Shown in pieces: positions 4,169 to 5,588 of a stretch of DNA of 5,588 nt. Location of the stretch: positions 1 through 5,588 of the forward strand of contig DAOTVZ010000318.1 in the NCBI GenBank assembly GCA_034436045.1, written 5' to 3'. Each line of letters opens with the position of its first letter. Positions within the stretch are counted from its first letter, which is position 1. This stretch comes from H111-94 sp034436045. GTDB lineage: Bacteria > Chloroflexota > Ktedonobacteria > Ktedonobacterales > Ktedonobacteraceae. The position numbers were made by a program, and so were the translations under genes. Under the pieces are notes generated by a model. That model worked only from the letters and a program-made list of their open reading frames with translations. It was not told where the DNA came from and did no database searches.

Positions 4169-5356
4169 ATGAGCGAGCAACAGCGTTTTGAGAATATTTT
4201 TGCTGCCCAGAGCCGTCGTCGTTTTCTCAAACAGGCCGGTGCTCTGGGCGTTTCCACCGTCGCCCTGACGGCCTTCCTGGAGGCGTGCGGCAGTAACCCC
4301 GGCAGTGGTTCATCTACGACCAACGTCAATGATCTCAAGGGGCCAATTCCTATGCAGACCCTCATCACGAATGCCAAGAAAGAGGGCAAGCTGCAAGCGA
4401 TTGGTATTCCGCCGGAGTGGGCCGATTATAAAGACATTCTGGCCGGTTATGCGTCGCTCTACGTACCTGTGTCTTATCAGGCGGAGGCGGAGTATTCTTC
4501 GGCGCAGGAGTTGGAGGTCTTCAAGAATTCCATTCATCACCCGCATGGCGATATCGGAGATGTTGGCTTCTCCTTTGGCCCGGTGGCGAAGCAACAAGGT
4601 CTGATTACGCCCTATATTCATTCGCATTGGGCCGATATTCCCGCAAACCTTAAAGACCCTGATGGTTACTGGTGTACGGAGTACTGGGGCGCGCAGGCAT
4701 TCGTGATTAATACCGATCTGGTCAAGAATCCGCCTACCTCCTTCAAAGAACTGCTGGCAGGCAACTACAAGAATATGGTCGGTATTGATGGCGATCCCCG
4801 TCAAGCCACCGATGCCTTGAACGCGGTTTATTCGGCGGCGCTGGCAATGAGCGGCAGCACGGCTGATATTCAGCCGGGCATCGACTATTTCGCGCAGTTG
4901 AAAAAGAAGGGGAGCTTCACCTCCGCACGCTCCAGTCTGGCGAACATCACGAAGGGAGAGGTGGCTATTGCAGTTATGTGGGACTATCTGGGCCTGGGTT
5001 TCCGTGACTCGCTGGCGGGCAATCCACACATCGAGGTATTGATCCCGTCTGATGGCTCTATTGCTGGCCCTTATGTCTCCATTGTCAACAAGACAGCACC
5101 TGATCCTTATGCTGCGCGTCTCTGGATTGAATATATCTTCTCGGATACGGGACAGCTCGACTATCTCAAGGGCTATGCGCACCCGGCACGCTATCAGGCC
5201 CTGGTTGCCGCTAATAAGGTTCCAGCCGACTTAGCTGCCAAGCTGCCTAGCGCGGATCAGTATGCCAACGTCAAGTTTGTCACTGACTCTGCCCAACTGG
5301 CTAAGGCGGTGAGTACGGTCAACCAGAACTGGGCCTCCCAGGTGTTGGGCCAGTAG
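4169..5356 (+). CDS. ABC-transporter substrate-binding lipoprotein, Tat-exported
   Basis: This is an extracellular solute-binding protein of the Fe3+/polyamine/thiamine-type group (family 1, COG1840/PotD-like fold), which delivers its ligand to a membrane permease. The 395-residue form starts at ATG 4169 with GAGAGG (4153-4158) 10 nt upstream. The in-frame ATG at 4121 would add 16 unlikely residues before the signal. The signal carries a twin-arginine motif SRRRFLK (15-21), a hydrophobic stretch and the lipobox-like LEAC with Cys40 as lipid anchor, followed by a Gly/Ser/Asn linker. The mature part has paired alpha/beta lobes. Near residues 299-335 it contains the family-typical strand GPYVSIVNKTAPDPYAARLW and the SDTGQ helix cap, then HPAR. 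Permease and ATPase genes do not follow in the window, where the next 230 bp are repeats, so it may be an orphan binding protein. The ligand cannot be told from sequence. Confidence 0.9.
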   Translation: MSEQQRFENIFAAQSRRRFLKQAGALGVSTVALTAFLEACGSNPGSGSSTTNVNDLKGPIPMQTLITNAKKEGKLQAIGIPPEWADYKDILAGYASLYVPVSYQAEAEYSSAQELEVFKNSIHHPHGDIGDVGFSFGPVAKQQGLITPYIHSHWADIPANLKDPDGYWCTEYWGAQAFVINTDLVKNPPTSFKELLAGNYKNMVGIDGDPRQATDALNAVYSAALAMSGSTADIQPGIDYFAQLKKKGSFTSARSSLANITKGEVAIAVMWDYLGLGFRDSLAGNPHIEVLIPSDGSIAGPYVSIVNKTAPDPYAARLWIEYIFSDTGQLDYLKGYAHPARYQALVAANKVPADLAAKLPSADQYANVKFVTDSAQLAKAVSTVNQNWASQVLGQ

Positions 5357-5392
5357 CATTGTCAGCTCGTTCATCGTGCGTCGGGATAGTCC

Positions 5393-5416
5393 GTAGGGGC
5401 GTGATTGATCACGCCC
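5393..5416. repeat. GTAGGGGC palindromic repeat, copy 1
   Basis: A 24-bp unit begins with GTAGGGGC and contains the inverted arms GGGCGTGAT (5397-5405) and ATCACGCCC (5408-5416) around TG. It is identical over 24 bases to copy 2, which starts 45 bp later. It lies 36 bp past the binding-protein stop and could form a hairpin at the 3' end of that message, though no T-run follows. The type resembles short intergenic REP-like repeats common in Chloroflexota. Confidence 0.8.
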
Positions 5417-5437
5417 TGAGAAGGGAGCGGCGATCAT

Positions 5438-5462
5438 GTAGGGGCGTGATTGATCACGCCCC
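5438..5462. repeat. GTAGGGGC palindromic repeat, copy 2
   Basis: This is the second copy, with arms GGGGCGTGAT (5441-5450) and ATCACGCCCC (5453-5462), one pair longer than copy 1. The 21 bp between the copies are not repeated. It ends four bases before the candidate structured RNA begins. Confidence 0.8.
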
Positions 5463-5465
5463 ATA

Positions 5466-5588
5466 GGCGTCAAGTTAAGCCAAGCGCCTCGCCGCCTTGC
5501 AGGCGGCGTGAGGTGCTAGGACGAGTGGAGCGTGCGGGGATGGAACAGCCTCCCTGCACACTGCTGATCATCAGACGCAAGGCCTGTT
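5466..5588 (+). ncRNA. Candidate structured RNA (HEARO/omega-RNA-like), 3' part outside window
   Basis: GCGTC (5467-5471) can pair with GACGC (5574-5578), enclosing two strong hairpins. The first (5483-5517) pairs AGCGCCTCGCCGCCT with the downstream arm through 15 pairs, with one 2-nt bulge, one G-U and a TGC loop. The second (5532-5559) has a 9-bp stem GTGCGGGGA/TCCCTGCAC with one G-U and a 10-nt loop. The loop bases AACAG (5544-5548) are complementary to CTGTT at the window end (5584-5588), a potential pseudoknot. CTGATCATCAG (5562-5572) is a further palindrome. No ORF covers the element in the plus direction. A multibranched, pseudoknotted RNA beginning with a GTCAA-containing segment recalls HEARO/omega-RNAs upstream of IscB genes, which are abundant in Ktedonobacter. 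The identification is from memory of the architecture, not a search. A long REP-type palindrome cluster is the alternative. Confidence 0.35.
5483..5517. repeat. Long GC-rich hairpin (15 bp with bulge)
   Basis: The arms are 5483-5497 and 5501-5517; the right arm carries a GT bulge at 5508-5509. The core GCCGCCT/AGGCGGC is perfect. It is the most stable hairpin in the window. Without a T-run on either side it is not a standard intrinsic terminator. Confidence 0.75.

Noticed and set aside
4310..5182. Long antisense ORF (290 codons) inside the binding-protein gene
   Set aside because: Its translation is rich in Arg and Ile without recognisable motifs, and the opposite strand is a clear conserved protein. 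It is a shadow frame.
5393..5462. Two repeats with a 21-bp gap, superficially CRISPR-like
   Set aside because: There are only two units, they are fully palindromic, there is one short spacer and no cas genes. They fit REP-like repeats.
5231..5473. Minus-strand ORF of 80 codons over the right-end repeats
   Set aside because: Its repeated GRDQSRPY segments are just the translated GTAGGGGC repeats, and the rest is antisense to the binding-protein gene.

Overview
The window looks like a piece of a Ktedonobacteria-type (Chloroflexota) chromosome. That is an inference from the mix of genes, from a Tat-exported lipoprotein binding protein, and from short GTAGGGGC palindromic repeats at the right end. 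No taxonomic marker gene is present, so the assignment is provisional.

Layout from left to right. Positions 1-252 hold the C-terminal end of a gene that starts outside the window, probably a peptidase S51/cyanophycinase-like protein. A 255-bp leader with several hairpins precedes queF (508-975, preQ1-forming nitrile reductase). queF runs tail to tail into queC (972-1664, minus strand, preQ0 synthase), and the two stop codons interlock. These two genes are consecutive steps of 7-deazaguanine (queuosine precursor) synthesis. Upstream of queC on the same strand lies a tRNA-Arg with anticodon GCG (1781-1853). It has a good promoter (1974-2002), a probable intrinsic terminator (1716-1746), and a 5' leader that can fold into an H-type pseudoknot (1862-1908).

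A back-to-back plus-strand promoter (2071-2100) drives a protein with two FHA domains (2174-2854), the first of which has lost key phosphothreonine-binding residues. It converges on a NadD/NMNAT-like nucleotidyltransferase (2884-3741, minus), whose extended -10 box would place transcription start exactly on an internal ATG, giving a possible leaderless message. The divergent region 3742-4168 carries several inverted repeats and a 50-codon cysteine-rich small ORF with a perfect Shine-Dalgarno, followed by a Tat-lipoprotein ABC-transporter substrate-binding protein (4169-5356).

The last 200 bases hold no gene but are dense in palindromes: two GTAGGGGC repeats, then two strong hairpins that can be enclosed by a GCGTC/GACGC stem and joined by a loop-tail pseudoknot. 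This looks like the 5' part of a structured RNA cut off by the window edge. My leading hypothesis is a HEARO/omega-RNA of an IscB-type element, with the IscB gene expected just beyond base 5588. This cannot be proven from the window.
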